A stretch of DNA of 64,000 nucleotides. Source: Desulfuromonadaceae bacterium (GTDB lineage: Bacteria; Desulfobacterota; Desulfuromonadia; Geobacterales; Pseudopelobacteraceae). Both the position numbers and the translations under genes were made by a program. Under the pieces are notes generated by a model. It was not told the origin of the DNA. It ran no database searches and saw nothing but the letters and a program-made list of their open reading frames with translations. This document shows positions 6,776 to 16,228 of this stretch, one piece after another. Numbering within the stretch: the first letter of the stretch is position 1; each line of letters starts with the position of its first letter. Location: contig JAQTQX010000002.1 of the NCBI GenBank assembly GCA_028712075.1, positions 186,001 through 250,000 on the forward strand, in the 5' to 3' direction.

Positions 6776-9163
6776 ATGACACAGATCAACAAAGTTGCCG
6801 TTCTGGGGGCCGGAGTGATGGGAGCGACCATTGCCGCTCATCTTGCCAACGCAGGGGTTCAAGTTCTTCTTCTCGATATAGTACCAAGAGAACCTGACAC
6901 CGGAGAAGCAGCAGCAGGCCTGACTCTGCAGGACAGCAGTGTGCGCAACCGCATTGCAGCCGCCGGGCGTGACGGGTTGCTTAAAATGAAACCTGCTCCG
7001 TTTTTTCTACCGGGATACGCCGCCAATATTGACGTCGGAAATTTCGACGATGATATTGCCAGGCTCAGGGAGTGTGACTGGGTTGTTGAAGTCGTTATCG
7101 AAAATATGGCGATCAAGAAGCAGCTCTTCACCGAAAAAGTCGTGCCGAACCTCAAGGAGGGAGCAATTCTCTCTACCAATACCAGTGGTCTGTCGGTCAA
7201 TGACATGGCGGAGTGCCTTCCGGAAGCTGTCAGGAAAAATTTTCTGGTTACGCATTTCTTTAATCCTCCCCGCTATATGCGCCTGCTGGAGATCGTGCCC
7301 TGCAGTGCAACGGATCCGGCAGTAGTCGCCTGCATGGCCGATTTCATCGCCAATCGCCTTGGTAAGGGTATTGTCTACGCCAAAGACACTCCCAATTTTA
7401 TAGCTAATCGCATTGGAGTGTATGCCATCAGCAACTGCATACGCACTATGCTGGAATACGATATGACCGTTGAAGAGGTTGACGCGGTTGCCGGCCCGGC
7501 TACCGCCCGCCCGAAAAGCGCAGCTTTCCGCACCGCTGATCTGGTCGGCATCGATACGCTGCAACATGTTGCCAACAACTCGTATGAGTTGCTGGCCAAT
7601 GACGAGCAGCGCGACATTTTCAAATTTCCGGACTTCGTCAAGGAGATGGTCGCCAAGGGGTTACTGGGGAACAAGAGCAAGCAGGGATTTTTCAAGAAGG
7701 TAAAGGACGAAAGCGGACAACAGTTTTTCTATTACGATTACAAAATCGGCGAATATGCACCTTCACAGCGTCCCAAGTTTGCCTCGATTGAGTCTGCCAA
7801 GTCTATTGATGATCCGGCCAAACGGCTCAAAGCGATTATCACCGGCAGTGACAAGGCCGCCCTCTTTGCCTGGGTCAACTTGCGTGACACGCTGATCTAC
7901 ACATTAAACCGCATCCCGGAGATTGCCGACGATATCGTCAACATCGATAATGCCATGAAGTGGGGTTTTAACTGGGAACTTGGCCCGTTCGAGATGCTTG
8001 ACGCCATCGGCGTCGCCTATTTTGTCGAGCGGGCGGAAAAAGATGGCATAGCGGTTCCTGCGGGACTCAAAGCGATCAAACAGTTCTATACATTTGAAAA
8101 TGGTGTTCATTGTTACTACGATATGCAGGCGGCTGCATGCCGTGAAGTACCACGGAAGGCCGACCAGATAAGTCTTTCGCTTCTCAGGAAAAACAGTGCC
8201 GTGGTGGAAAAGAACAGCGGCGCTTCCGTGATTGATCTGGGCGACGGGGTATTCTGTCTCGAATTCCATACCAAGATGAATGCCATCGGCGGCGAAATTC
8301 TCTCCATGGTTCATAAAGCAATCAAGCGGACCGAAGAAGATGGGGTAGGCCTGGTAATAGCGAATGAAGGGAGCATGTTCTCTGCCGGCGCCAACCTGAT
8401 GTTGCTGGTCATGGCTATTGCCGAAGGAGCATTTGACGAAATCAACATGACGGTCAGAAACTTTCAAAAGGCGATGATGGCAATCAAGTACTCAAAAATC
8501 CCGGTTGTTGCAGCGCCGCATCAGCTGGTTATGGGTGGTGGCTGTGAAACATGCCTCCATGCCGATGCCATTATTCCCCACGCTGAAACCTATATGGGAC
8601 TGGTAGAGATCGGTGTCGGACTGCTTCCGGCCGGCGGCGGCACCAAGGAAATGGCCATCCGTGCCATCAAGCTGGCAGAAGAGTACGAGATCGACGCTAC
8701 TCCGTTCATCTTCAAAAATTTTATGAACATTGCCATGGCCAAGGTCAGTATGTCGGCAGCGGAGTTGATCCCAATGGGCTTCATGAGGCAGGGAGATGCC
8801 ATTGCCATGGATATTGACAAGCGTATCCATGACGCCAAGCTGAAGGCCCTCTCGCTGGCCGCAACCTATCGCCCCGGCCGGCCGTTGACCGATCTGAAAG
8901 CACCCGGTCGCGGGGTGGCCGCCTCCATCAAGTCACAACTCTGGAACATGCAGAAAGGCGGCTTCATCTCGGAATACGATCAGTATCTTGCCACTGCTGT
9001 GGCTGATGTTATTACCGGCGGCGATGTTCCTGCCGGCACGCTGATAACCGAGGAATACCTGCTGGAACTGGAGCGGGAGGCCTTTTTACGGCTCTGCGGA
9101 CAGAAGAAAACGCTGGAACGGATTCAGCACATGCTGAAAAAAGGGAAGCCGCTACGGAATTAG
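6776..9163 (+). CDS. fadN: 3-hydroxyacyl-CoA dehydrogenase / enoyl-CoA hydratase, FadN type
   Basis: A 795-residue two-function beta-oxidation enzyme. The NAD-dependent 3-hydroxyacyl-CoA dehydrogenase comes first: Rossmann motif GAGVMG at 11-16, then NTSGLSVNDMA and THFFNPPRYM. The enoyl-CoA hydratase (crotonase) domain follows from about residue 480 (FSAGANL, VMGGGCE, LLPAGGGTKEM). This order is that of Bacillus FadN, the reverse of FadB/FadJ, in which the hydratase comes first. AGGGAGG lies before the ATG. It is followed by fadA and fadE, the same order as the Bacillus subtilis fadNAE operon. It should hydrate 2-enoyl-CoA and oxidise the 3-hydroxyacyl-CoA. Confidence 0.9.
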   Translation: MTQINKVAVLGAGVMGATIAAHLANAGVQVLLLDIVPREPDTGEAAAGLTLQDSSVRNRIAAAGRDGLLKMKPAPFFLPGYAANIDVGNFDDDIARLRECDWVVEVVIENMAIKKQLFTEKVVPNLKEGAILSTNTSGLSVNDMAECLPEAVRKNFLVTHFFNPPRYMRLLEIVPCSATDPAVVACMADFIANRLGKGIVYAKDTPNFIANRIGVYAISNCIRTMLEYDMTVEEVDAVAGPATARPKSAAFRTADLVGIDTLQHVANNSYELLANDEQRDIFKFPDFVKEMVAKGLLGNKSKQGFFKKVKDESGQQFFYYDYKIGEYAPSQRPKFASIESAKSIDDPAKRLKAIITGSDKAALFAWVNLRDTLIYTLNRIPEIADDIVNIDNAMKWGFNWELGPFEMLDAIGVAYFVERAEKDGIAVPAGLKAIKQFYTFENGVHCYYDMQAAACREVPRKADQISLSLLRKNSAVVEKNSGASVIDLGDGVFCLEFHTKMNAIGGEILSMVHKAIKRTEEDGVGLVIANEGSMFSAGANLMLLVMAIAEGAFDEINMTVRNFQKAMMAIKYSKIPVVAAPHQLVMGGGCETCLHADAIIPHAETYMGLVEIGVGLLPAGGGTKEMAIRAIKLAEEYEIDATPFIFKNFMNIAMAKVSMSAAELIPMGFMRQGDAIAMDIDKRIHDAKLKALSLAATYRPGRPLTDLKAPGRGVAASIKSQLWNMQKGGFISEYDQYLATAVADVITGGDVPAGTLITEEYLLELEREAFLRLCGQKKTLERIQHMLKKGKPLRN

Positions 9164-9218
9164 CTGAGCAGGCACCACCATTCAATAAGTGGGACTTACC
9201 ATCAACGGAGGACTACAC

Positions 9219-10391
9219 ATGAGAAATGCATATATTATGGCTGCCTATCGCACCCCCGCATGCCGGGCAAAAAAAGGTAAATTGAAAGATGTCCGCCCGG
9301 ATGACCTGGCGGCGGTAGCCATCAAGGGACTGTTGGAAAGAACCGGCATCGATCCGCATGATGTTGAGGATATCATTATCGGCTGCGCTTTCCCGGAAGG
9401 GGAGCAGGGGATGAACTTTGCGCGTGTTGCCGCAATGAAGGCCGGAGTACCGATAGAAGTGCCGGCCCAGACGGTCAACCGTTTCTGCTCCTCCGGTCTG
9501 CAGACCATCGCCACGGCAGCGGAACGAATCATGGCCGGTTTTGCCGATTGCATTATTGCCGGCGGCGCTGAGAGTATGAGCATGATTCCGATGGGTGGCA
9601 GTAAATACAGCGCCAACCCTTCTCTGGTGGCTACCTGGCCGGAATCTTTTGCCTCAATGGGGATCACTGCGGAACTGGTTGCAGATAAATACGGCATTAC
9701 CCGCGAGGAGCAGGACGCTTTTTCCGCAGCCAGCCACGCCAAAGCAGCAGCAGCGATTGCAGCAGGGAAATTCAGGGACGAAATCATCCCGGTGGAAGTG
9801 GAAAACTGTGCTCTCGTTAACGGGAAGATGAAGCGGAGTAAAGGAGTGGTTGATACTGATGACGGCGTGAGGAGCGATACCACCTCTGCCGGTCTGGCAA
9901 AACTGAAACCGGCCTTTAAGGCTAACGGCACCGTTACAGCCGGAAACTCATCACAGATGACCGATGGTGCCGCCGCAGTGCTGGTGGTCTCCGAAGAGTA
10001 CCTGAAAAAGAGCGGTAAAAAAGCCCTCGCCCGTTTCGTCGCATTTTCCGTCAAAGGGGTACCACCGGAACTGATGGGCATCGGCCCGGTGGCGGCAATT
10101 CCGGCAGCACTGAAGATGGCCGGTCTTACGCTTGACGAAATCGGCCTGATCGAACTGAATGAGGCTTTTGCCGCACAGTCACTTGCCTGCGTCAAAGACC
10201 TCGGCATTGATCCGGCACGAGTCAATGTGAACGGCGGAGCGATTGCCCTTGGTCACCCGCTCGGTTGCACCGGCACCAAGCTGACCGCCAGCATCCTGCA
10301 GGAAATGCAGCGCACAGACACCCGTTACGGCATGGTATCCATGTGTATCGGCGGCGGAATGGGTGCAGCAGGGATTTTTGAAAAGATGTAA
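9219..10391 (+). CDS. fadA: Acetyl-CoA acyltransferase (3-ketoacyl-CoA thiolase)
   Basis: A 390-residue thiolase that cleaves 3-ketoacyl-CoA with CoA, giving acetyl-CoA and a shortened acyl-CoA. The acyl-binding nucleophile is Cys90 in NRFCSSGLQT; the other catalytic residues are His346 in GGAIALGHPLG and Cys376 in CIGGGMGAAG. The start is the ATG at 9219 because ACGGAGG lies seven bases upstream; an in-frame GTG 30 bases earlier is less likely. Length matches the family. It follows fadN closely and precedes fadE, from which a 44-base hairpin repeat separates it. Confidence 0.93.
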   Translation: MRNAYIMAAYRTPACRAKKGKLKDVRPDDLAAVAIKGLLERTGIDPHDVEDIIIGCAFPEGEQGMNFARVAAMKAGVPIEVPAQTVNRFCSSGLQTIATAAERIMAGFADCIIAGGAESMSMIPMGGSKYSANPSLVATWPESFASMGITAELVADKYGITREEQDAFSAASHAKAAAAIAAGKFRDEIIPVEVENCALVNGKMKRSKGVVDTDDGVRSDTTSAGLAKLKPAFKANGTVTAGNSSQMTDGAAAVLVVSEEYLKKSGKKALARFVAFSVKGVPPELMGIGPVAAIPAALKMAGLTLDEIGLIELNEAFAAQSLACVKDLGIDPARVNVNGGAIALGHPLGCTGTKLTASILQEMQRTDTRYGMVSMCIGGGMGAAGIFEKM

Positions 10392-10399
10392 TCGCCCCA

Positions 10400-10443
10400 C
10401 CCCCTCCTGACCTCACCCCTTCAAGGGGGAGGTCAGGAGGGGG
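10400..10443. repeat. Perfect G/C-rich hairpin repeat between fadA and fadE
   Basis: Arms 10400-10414 (CCCCCTCCTGACCTC) and 10429-10443 are exact reverse complements, and a second inner stem CCCC/GGGG with a TTCAA loop completes a 44-base hairpin with a single bulged A. There is no T run, so it is not a standard terminator. Its form resembles REP-type intergenic palindromes. It could limit read-through or protect the upstream mRNA end, changing the fadN-fadA to fadE ratio (inference). Confidence 0.75.
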
Positions 10444-10496
10444 ATGAGGTAGATTGTAATGTAACAAAGACTTCCACTATTTTACGAGGTGACATC

Positions 10497-12275
10497 ATGG
10501 CTGCAAGACTATTTAAAGGCGCAGAATACCTGATCACAGAGGCTGACAAGAACGACGTATTCACCCCGGAGGATTTCTCGGATGAGCAGCGCCAGATCGG
10601 TGATACCACTGAACAGTTTGTGCTCAATGAAGTTGTTCCGCATCGTGAGCAAATCGAACATCACGACCTGCCGCTGACGGTGGAGCTGATGAAAAAGTGC
10701 GGGGAACTGGGGCTGCTGATGATCGACGCCCCGGAAGAGTACGGTGGACTTGAGCTTGACAAGGCAACAAGCATGCTGGCCGCTGAAAAGCTCTCCCAGG
10801 CCGGCTCGTTCTCGGTAACCTATTCAGCACATACCGGCATCGGTACGCTGCCGTTGGTGTATTACGGTACCGGGGAACAGAAAGAGAAGTATCTCGGCAA
10901 GATAATTTCCGGTGAATGGGTGGCCGCATACTGCCTGACCGAACCGGGATCAGGGAGTGATGCGCTCGGTGCTTCGGCAACCGCGACTCTTTCGGCAGAC
11001 GGTAAACACTATCTTCTGAACGGCACCAAGCAGTTCATCACCAATGGCGGTATTGCCAACCTCTTTACAATTTTTGCCAAAATCGACAAGCAGCATTTTA
11101 CCGGCTTTCTCGTTGAGCGCACCACCGAAGGGCTGAGCATCGGCAGCGAAGAAAACAAGATGGGGGTGCGTGGTTCGTCCACGACTCAGGTGATACTGGA
11201 GGATGCCAAAGTCCCGGTTGAAAACCTGTTGGGCGACATCGGCAAAGGGCATAAAATTGCCTTCAACGTCCTCAATGTCGGGCGCTTCAAGCTGGGTGCC
11301 GCCGTTACGGGCGCCGCAAAAACCGCGCTGGCCACCGGAATTAAATATGCCAACGAGCGCAAGGCTTTTGGCGTAACGATCGGCACCTTCGGCGCCATAC
11401 AGGAAAAAATTGCCGACATGAATGCCGCTCTGTTTGCCTCGGAATCGCTCGTCTATCGCCTCGCCGGACTCATTGATGACCGGTTGGCTACGCTGCCGAA
11501 AGAAACTGAGAACTATTACGAAGTGTATCAGCAGGGGATCGAGGAGTATTCGGTCGAGTGCGCCATTGCCAAGGTCTTCTGCAGTGAGGTCCTGGCCGAC
11601 GTTGTTGATTCGGTCGTCCAGATTCATGGAGGCTATGGATTCATTCAGGAATACGCAGCCGAGGGATACTACCGCGACGAACGCATCAACCGCATCTGGG
11701 AGGGGACCAATGAGATCAACCGCCTGTTGATTGCGGGCATCATCCTCCGCCGCGCCATGAAAGGGGAAATCCCGTTGCAGAAAGAGGCGATGAAAGCCTT
11801 TGAATCATTGATGTCGCCATCTTTTGAAGAGCTTGATGATTCGATCCCGTTTGCTGCGGAAAAAGCGCTGATTGCCAACCTGAAGCAGGCGTTTCTGGTT
11901 CTGGCCGGCAGCGGCGTACAGAAATTCATGGATACCATCAAGGATGAGCAGGAAATTTTGATGGCGGTTGCCGATCTGGCAATCAACATTTTCGCTATCG
12001 AAAGCGCCGTGCTGCGTGCCGAAAAGATTCTGCCGAAGCTGAGCGACAGCAAAAAGGCGTCCGTCACTGCCGCAGTCAAGGTATTCACCTTCAATGGTTC
12101 TGAAAAGGCGGCTTCGGCTGCGCGCAGAACAGCCTACTACATTGAAGAGGGAGATACCCTGACCATGCTCCTGGCCGGTATCCGCAGATTCACCAAATAT
12201 GACGCGACCGGCCTGCTCACTGCGAAACGGCAGCTGGCAGCGGCGGCACTTGAAACAGAGAAGTATATTTTTTGA
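10497..12275 (+). CDS. fadE: Acyl-CoA dehydrogenase, FadE type
   Basis: A 592-residue FAD-dependent acyl-CoA dehydrogenase that makes the first double bond of each beta-oxidation cycle. After the N-terminal helical domain come the FAD/substrate motifs AAYCLTEPGSGSDA and GVRGSSTTQ. The catalytic-base region RDERINRIWEGTNEI places Glu402 at the usual active-site position. About 170 extra C-terminal residues form a second helical region, as in Bacillus FadE and mitochondrial VLCAD, which suits long-chain substrates. GAGGTGACATC precedes the ATG. Its stop overlaps the start of the following MBL-fold gene by four bases. Electrons would pass to an electron-transfer flavoprotein, not seen in this window. 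Confidence 0.92.
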   Translation: MAARLFKGAEYLITEADKNDVFTPEDFSDEQRQIGDTTEQFVLNEVVPHREQIEHHDLPLTVELMKKCGELGLLMIDAPEEYGGLELDKATSMLAAEKLSQAGSFSVTYSAHTGIGTLPLVYYGTGEQKEKYLGKIISGEWVAAYCLTEPGSGSDALGASATATLSADGKHYLLNGTKQFITNGGIANLFTIFAKIDKQHFTGFLVERTTEGLSIGSEENKMGVRGSSTTQVILEDAKVPVENLLGDIGKGHKIAFNVLNVGRFKLGAAVTGAAKTALATGIKYANERKAFGVTIGTFGAIQEKIADMNAALFASESLVYRLAGLIDDRLATLPKETENYYEVYQQGIEEYSVECAIAKVFCSEVLADVVDSVVQIHGGYGFIQEYAAEGYYRDERINRIWEGTNEINRLLIAGIILRRAMKGEIPLQKEAMKAFESLMSPSFEELDDSIPFAAEKALIANLKQAFLVLAGSGVQKFMDTIKDEQEILMAVADLAINIFAIESAVLRAEKILPKLSDSKKASVTAAVKVFTFNGSEKAASAARRTAYYIEEGDTLTMLLAGIRRFTKYDATGLLTAKRQLAAAALETEKYIF

Positions 12276-13228
12276 CAGTACGTCAACATACCGTACAAAC
12301 CCCCTATATGGTCGGGGAGGTTCATTTTTACAGCACCGAAATTGACGGTAACCTTGTGTTGTTTGACACCGGTCCGCCAACTCCCGAGGGAGAGGCGTGC
12401 TTACGGGGGAACGTTGACCTCAAACGGCTGAAATATGTGTTCATCACCCATTGTCACGTTGATCACTACGGCCTGGCCAATTTTATACTTCAGCAGAGCG
12501 ATGCCGAGGTGTTTATCCCACACCGTGATGCACTGAAACTCCAGCACCATGCGGAGCGGATGGCGCGCATAGGCGATATTCTCTGCAGCTACGGGTTCGA
12601 TAGTGAGTTTGCCGGCCAGTTGCGGGAATCGTTTGAGCGGAACAAGGTATTTCCTGCTACTCCGGAGCGTTTCCGGATTGTGGAGGAAGCGATGGAGCCG
12701 ACACAGCTTGGCATCAGGTATCTTGCCTGTCCGGGACACTCCCAAAGTGATCTCGTCTATCTCACCGGTGCAGCGGCAATAAGCGGGGATATTCTCCTGC
12801 GGAACATTTTTCAGGCCCCACTCCTTGATATCGATCTGGACAGTTTTTCCGGACGATTCCGGAACTATGACGCCTATTGCGGCTCGCTGCATAATCTGGT
12901 GCAGCTGCGCGGACGTCAAATCATGCCGGGACACCGGCAGTTTGTCGCAGGGGTTGACGAAACCATTATGTATTACGTTACAACCCTTCTGGAGCGGGTC
13001 GTTCAGTTGTTTCCATTCAGAAAACTGGTGCTGAACGAGATGATTACGCAGATTTTTAAAGGGAGACTGACCGAGCCGTTTTTTATCTATCTGAAGGTGT
13101 CCGAGATCGTATTCATGCTCGATTTTATTGCAAACCCGCTTTTGTTGAAAAACTCACTGGAGCACGCCGGACTCTTTGACAAGGTGCAGGCGCTGTATGA
13201 AATTGCCGTAAAGGGGAGTGAATCATGA
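12272..13228 (+). CDS. MBL-fold metallohydrolase in the beta-oxidation operon
   Basis: A 318-residue metallo-beta-lactamase-fold protein. The metal-binding motif is H60-C-H62-V-D64-H65, with the later ligands in CPGHSQSDLVY, SGD and PGHRQ. Such proteins hydrolyse thioesters, phosphoesters or lactones; the position between fadE and a dienoyl-CoA reductase suggests an acyl-CoA or acyl-derivative hydrolase (inference). The TTG at 12272 overlaps the fadE stop, giving translational coupling. It is preferred to the ATG at codon 12 because the segment after it carries the first strand (GEVHFYSTEIDGNLVLFDTG). The start is the least certain point. Confidence 0.8.
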   Translation: MTVRQHTVQTPYMVGEVHFYSTEIDGNLVLFDTGPPTPEGEACLRGNVDLKRLKYVFITHCHVDHYGLANFILQQSDAEVFIPHRDALKLQHHAERMARIGDILCSYGFDSEFAGQLRESFERNKVFPATPERFRIVEEAMEPTQLGIRYLACPGHSQSDLVYLTGAAAISGDILLRNIFQAPLLDIDLDSFSGRFRNYDAYCGSLHNLVQLRGRQIMPGHRQFVAGVDETIMYYVTTLLERVVQLFPFRKLVLNEMITQIFKGRLTEPFFIYLKVSEIVFMLDFIANPLLLKNSLEHAGLFDKVQALYEIAVKGSES

Positions 13229-15228
13229 CCGACCCGTTATTTCAACCGATTACCATCAACCGCATGGAGGTCAAAAACCGAATTTTCATGCCGGCCATGC
13301 ATCTGAATATGGCCGGCAATTATGCGGTGAGCGACCGGCTGGTCGATTTTTATGCCGAACGCGCCCGAGGGGGGGCGGGCATGATCACGGTCGGCTACGC
13401 CACTGTTGATGAACTTTCCGGCAATCCGGGCAATATTGGCGCCCACAAGGATAGTTACATTCCCGGTCTGACTCGACTGGCTACCGCAATCCGTGATGGC
13501 GGTGCCCGCTCCTCCGTTCAGCTGAACCACGCCGGGCGTTACAATCACTCCATGCTGACCGGTGGCAAGCAGCCGGTGGCACCCTCGGCAATCGCGTCGC
13601 GCCTGACCCGCGAAATACCGCATGAACTGGAGATTGGTGAGATACAGGCTATCGTCATCCGCTTTGCCCAGGCGGCCGGACGGGTGAAAACAGCCGGTTT
13701 TGACGCCGTGGAAATTCTCTCCGGCACCGGCTATCTGATCAGTGAGTTTCTTTCTCCGCTCACCAACACGCGAAAAGATCAGTACGGTGGTGATTTTGAG
13801 GGGCGCATCCGTTTTGGCCTGGAGGTCATTGGTGCGATACGCGCTACGGTAGGAGCGGATTTCCCTCTGCTGGTACGAATGAACGGCAACGAATTCATGA
13901 AAGGCGGTTCAAACCGTCAGGAACTGCAAGAGTATGCAGTCCGGCTGGAGGGCGCCGGCGTCGATGCGCTCTGTATCAACGTCGGCTGGCATGAGGCGCT
14001 GGTGCCCCAGATTGTCAGTGAAGTGCCGCGCGGCGTGTTCGGCTATCTGGCTCGCGGGATCAAGGAACGTGTCAGCATACCGGTTATCGCCAGCCACCGT
14101 ATCAATGATCCTGACGTCGCCAGAGAGATGATAGCCGATGGCTATTGCGACATGGTGGCTCTCGGACGGGCACTGATCGCCGACCCCGGTTTTCCGGAAA
14201 AAGCGCGCAGCGGCCATGACAACGAAATCGTTCATTGTGTGGCGTGCGGTCAGGGCTGTTTCGATAACCTGTTCAAGATGAAGGCAGTTGAATGTCTTTG
14301 CAACCCGCGGGCCGGCTACGAACGGACCAGAATGCTCAGCAGGGCGGATACTTCACTGCAGGTCAGTGTCATAGGAGGTGGCGCGGCCGGCATGAGTGCC
14401 GCTATCGCTGCGGCTGGACGCGGTCATCGGGTGACGCTCCATGAAGCCGGCAACCATCTGGGGGGGCAACTGCTTCTTGCCGGTGCACCGCCGGGACGGG
14501 AGGAGTTTCTGGAACTGGCTGCCGATCTCGAGAGGCAGGTTGAGTTATCGGGCGCCACGGTGGTATTCAACTCCGTCGTCGATGGACGCTTTTTTGATGA
14601 TCAACGACCTGATGCGGTGATTCTGGCAACGGGCGGAACTCCGATTACTCCCCGGATACCCGGAGTTGATCTGCCGCATGTCATGCAGGCATGGGACATT
14701 CTGGCAGGAACGGCTGCTGCGGGAAGGCGCGTTGTCATAATCGGCGGTGGGGCGGTCGGCATTGAAACGGCATTGCTGCTGGCCGAAAAAGGGACGCTTT
14801 CCGGTGAGGCGCTCAAGTTTCTGCTGGTACATGGAGCGGAGTCTGCCGAGGATCTGTATAAACTGGCAACCAGTGGCAGCAAAGAGGTCACCGTCATTGA
14901 AATGCTGAATGAGCTCGGCAAAAACTTTGGCAAAAGCACCCGCTGGGGGATGATGCAGGATGTGGAGCGGTATGGCGTCAAGACCAGGATTGCGGCAAAA
15001 GTGATCGAGATCAGTGCTGACGGTGTCAGAATCGAATGTGACGGGATAACAGAAGAAATCCCGGCCGATACTGTCCTGCTTGCGGTCGGTACCCAGTCCT
15101 GTAATCCGCTTCAGGAGCCTCTTGTTGCTCATGGCATACCGTTTAGCACTGTCGGAGACGCCCTCACGCCGGCCATGGTTTTTGACGCTGTGCATCAGGG
15201 CTTTACGGCCGGTCGCGAGATTGGCTGA
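13225..15228 (+). CDS. 2,4-dienoyl-CoA reductase / enoate reductase family flavoenzyme
   Basis: A 667-residue enzyme of the old-yellow-enzyme/FadH type. The FMN-binding TIM barrel spans 1-330. Four Cys for a 4Fe-4S cluster follow at C338, C341, C345 and C357. An FAD/NAD(P)-binding part has two Gly-rich loops (VIGGGAAGMSAA and VIIGGGAVGIE). Members reduce 2,4-dienoyl-CoA or other 2-enoates, which allows unsaturated fatty acids to enter beta-oxidation. A segment after the second Gly loop (LSGEALKFLLVHGAES) is an insertion seen in the anaerobic enoate-reductase branch. The ATG overlaps the previous stop by four bases. In an anaerobe it could also act on other enoates. Confidence 0.85.
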   Translation: MTDPLFQPITINRMEVKNRIFMPAMHLNMAGNYAVSDRLVDFYAERARGGAGMITVGYATVDELSGNPGNIGAHKDSYIPGLTRLATAIRDGGARSSVQLNHAGRYNHSMLTGGKQPVAPSAIASRLTREIPHELEIGEIQAIVIRFAQAAGRVKTAGFDAVEILSGTGYLISEFLSPLTNTRKDQYGGDFEGRIRFGLEVIGAIRATVGADFPLLVRMNGNEFMKGGSNRQELQEYAVRLEGAGVDALCINVGWHEALVPQIVSEVPRGVFGYLARGIKERVSIPVIASHRINDPDVAREMIADGYCDMVALGRALIADPGFPEKARSGHDNEIVHCVACGQGCFDNLFKMKAVECLCNPRAGYERTRMLSRADTSLQVSVIGGGAAGMSAAIAAAGRGHRVTLHEAGNHLGGQLLLAGAPPGREEFLELAADLERQVELSGATVVFNSVVDGRFFDDQRPDAVILATGGTPITPRIPGVDLPHVMQAWDILAGTAAAGRRVVIIGGGAVGIETALLLAEKGTLSGEALKFLLVHGAESAEDLYKLATSGSKEVTVIEMLNELGKNFGKSTRWGMMQDVERYGVKTRIAAKVIEISADGVRIECDGITEEIPADTVLLAVGTQSCNPLQEPLVAHGIPFSTVGDALTPAMVFDAVHQGFTAGREIG

Positions 15229-15257
15229 ACAAAATAACATTCCCGAAAGGATCCATC

Positions 15258-15812
15258 ATGAAACATCTCTTTTTGGCCGCATTGTTTATACTCTGTACTG
15301 CAACGCTGTCAGCTGCGGTAGAAGTTGCCGGAGTACCACTGGAGCCGACCGTAACGGTCAACGGGCAGCAGTTGAAGCTGAACGGTCATGGCATCCGGAA
15401 AAAATGGTTCGTCAAGGTGTACATCGGCTCGCTCTATTCGGCCAAACACGTTTCCAGCGGCGCCGAAGCGTTGAACGACGGAGGCGACAAACTGATACGG
15501 CTCAACTTCCTCCACTCGAAAGTGGATAAAGAGAAAATATCCGACGCGTTGGGCGAGGGGTTGGCAAACAATTCACCTGATCTGGTCGGTTCTCCGGATG
15601 TGCAGAAATTCCTCGCACTCTTCACGGCGGATTTCATGAAAGGGGATGTCGTAGATATGGTACTCAGTGCAGACGGCAGCGTTTCCGTAAGCCACAACGG
15701 CAGGGCACTCGGACGGGTTCCTTCAACAAGACTGGCCAAAGGCGTCCTTGCAATTTATCTGGGTGACAAGCCGGCCGATGATTCGTTGAAGAACGGGATG
15801 CTCGGCAACTGA
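15258..15812 (+). CDS. Periplasmic chalcone-isomerase-like protein
   Basis: A 184-residue protein with a signal peptide (1-20, cleavage near LSAA) and a bacterial chalcone-isomerase-like domain. The pattern is VNGQQLKLNGHGIRKKWFVKVYIGSL, followed by the LPxLA-like region and a C-terminal FLGDKP-like element (IYLGDKPAD). Plant fatty-acid-binding proteins share the fold, and bacterial members are thought to bind lipids rather than make flavonoids. Its place in a beta-oxidation operon fits a periplasmic fatty-acid binding role between FadL and the inner membrane (inference). GAAAGGATCC precedes the ATG. Confidence 0.75.
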   Translation: MKHLFLAALFILCTATLSAAVEVAGVPLEPTVTVNGQQLKLNGHGIRKKWFVKVYIGSLYSAKHVSSGAEALNDGGDKLIRLNFLHSKVDKEKISDALGEGLANNSPDLVGSPDVQKFLALFTADFMKGDVVDMVLSADGSVSVSHNGRALGRVPSTRLAKGVLAIYLGDKPADDSLKNGMLGN

Positions 15813-15829
15813 CCAAAAGGAGCATGAGT

Positions 15830-16228
15830 ATGGAACAAATATATTCAACACCGATTGAACTGCGCTTTTCCGATCTTGATCTCTACGGTCATGTCAACAG
15901 TGTCGCCTATTTCAGTTTTCTTGAAACAGCCCGGGTCAAGATGTTTGAAAATTTATTTCGTGAGCTGACCGGGAAGAATATTTTCCTGCTGGTTGCCCGG
16001 GCGGAATGTGACTACAAAACGGCGATTTTGTTTGGCGACGCGCTGGTTGTTTCAATAAGTGTGCCCCGGATCGGTACCGCCAGTTTTGACCTTGACTACC
16101 TGCTCCATGACGGCACCGGTAAAAATTATGCTAACGCCCGCACGACCATGGTCTGCTTCGATAATGTCAATAAAAGCACCATTGCGGTGCCGCAATGCAT
16201 CAGAGATATGCAGGAGAAGCCGACATGA
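15830..16228 (+). CDS. Hotdog-fold acyl-CoA thioesterase
   Basis: A 132-residue 4HBT-type thioesterase. The signature RFSDLDLYGHVNSVAYFSF contains the catalytic Asp region and the GHVN element of the YbgC/4-hydroxybenzoyl-CoA thioesterase family, followed by the helix LETARVKMF. It should release free acids and CoA from acyl-CoA, perhaps as a relief valve for the pathway. The second of two close ATGs (15830) is chosen because AAAGGAG is seven bases before it and only one base before the first. Its stop overlaps the start of the next gene (ATGA). Confidence 0.82.
   Translation: MEQIYSTPIELRFSDLDLYGHVNSVAYFSFLETARVKMFENLFRELTGKNIFLLVARAECDYKTAILFGDALVVSISVPRIGTASFDLDYLLHDGTGKNYANARTTMVCFDNVNKSTIAVPQCIRDMQEKPT

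Noticed and set aside
9245-10225. 326-codon open frame antisense to fadA
   Set aside because: It mirrors the thiolase gene, is Ser/Ala/Pro-rich without domain signs, and has no binding site; the thiolase motifs on the plus strand are unmistakable.
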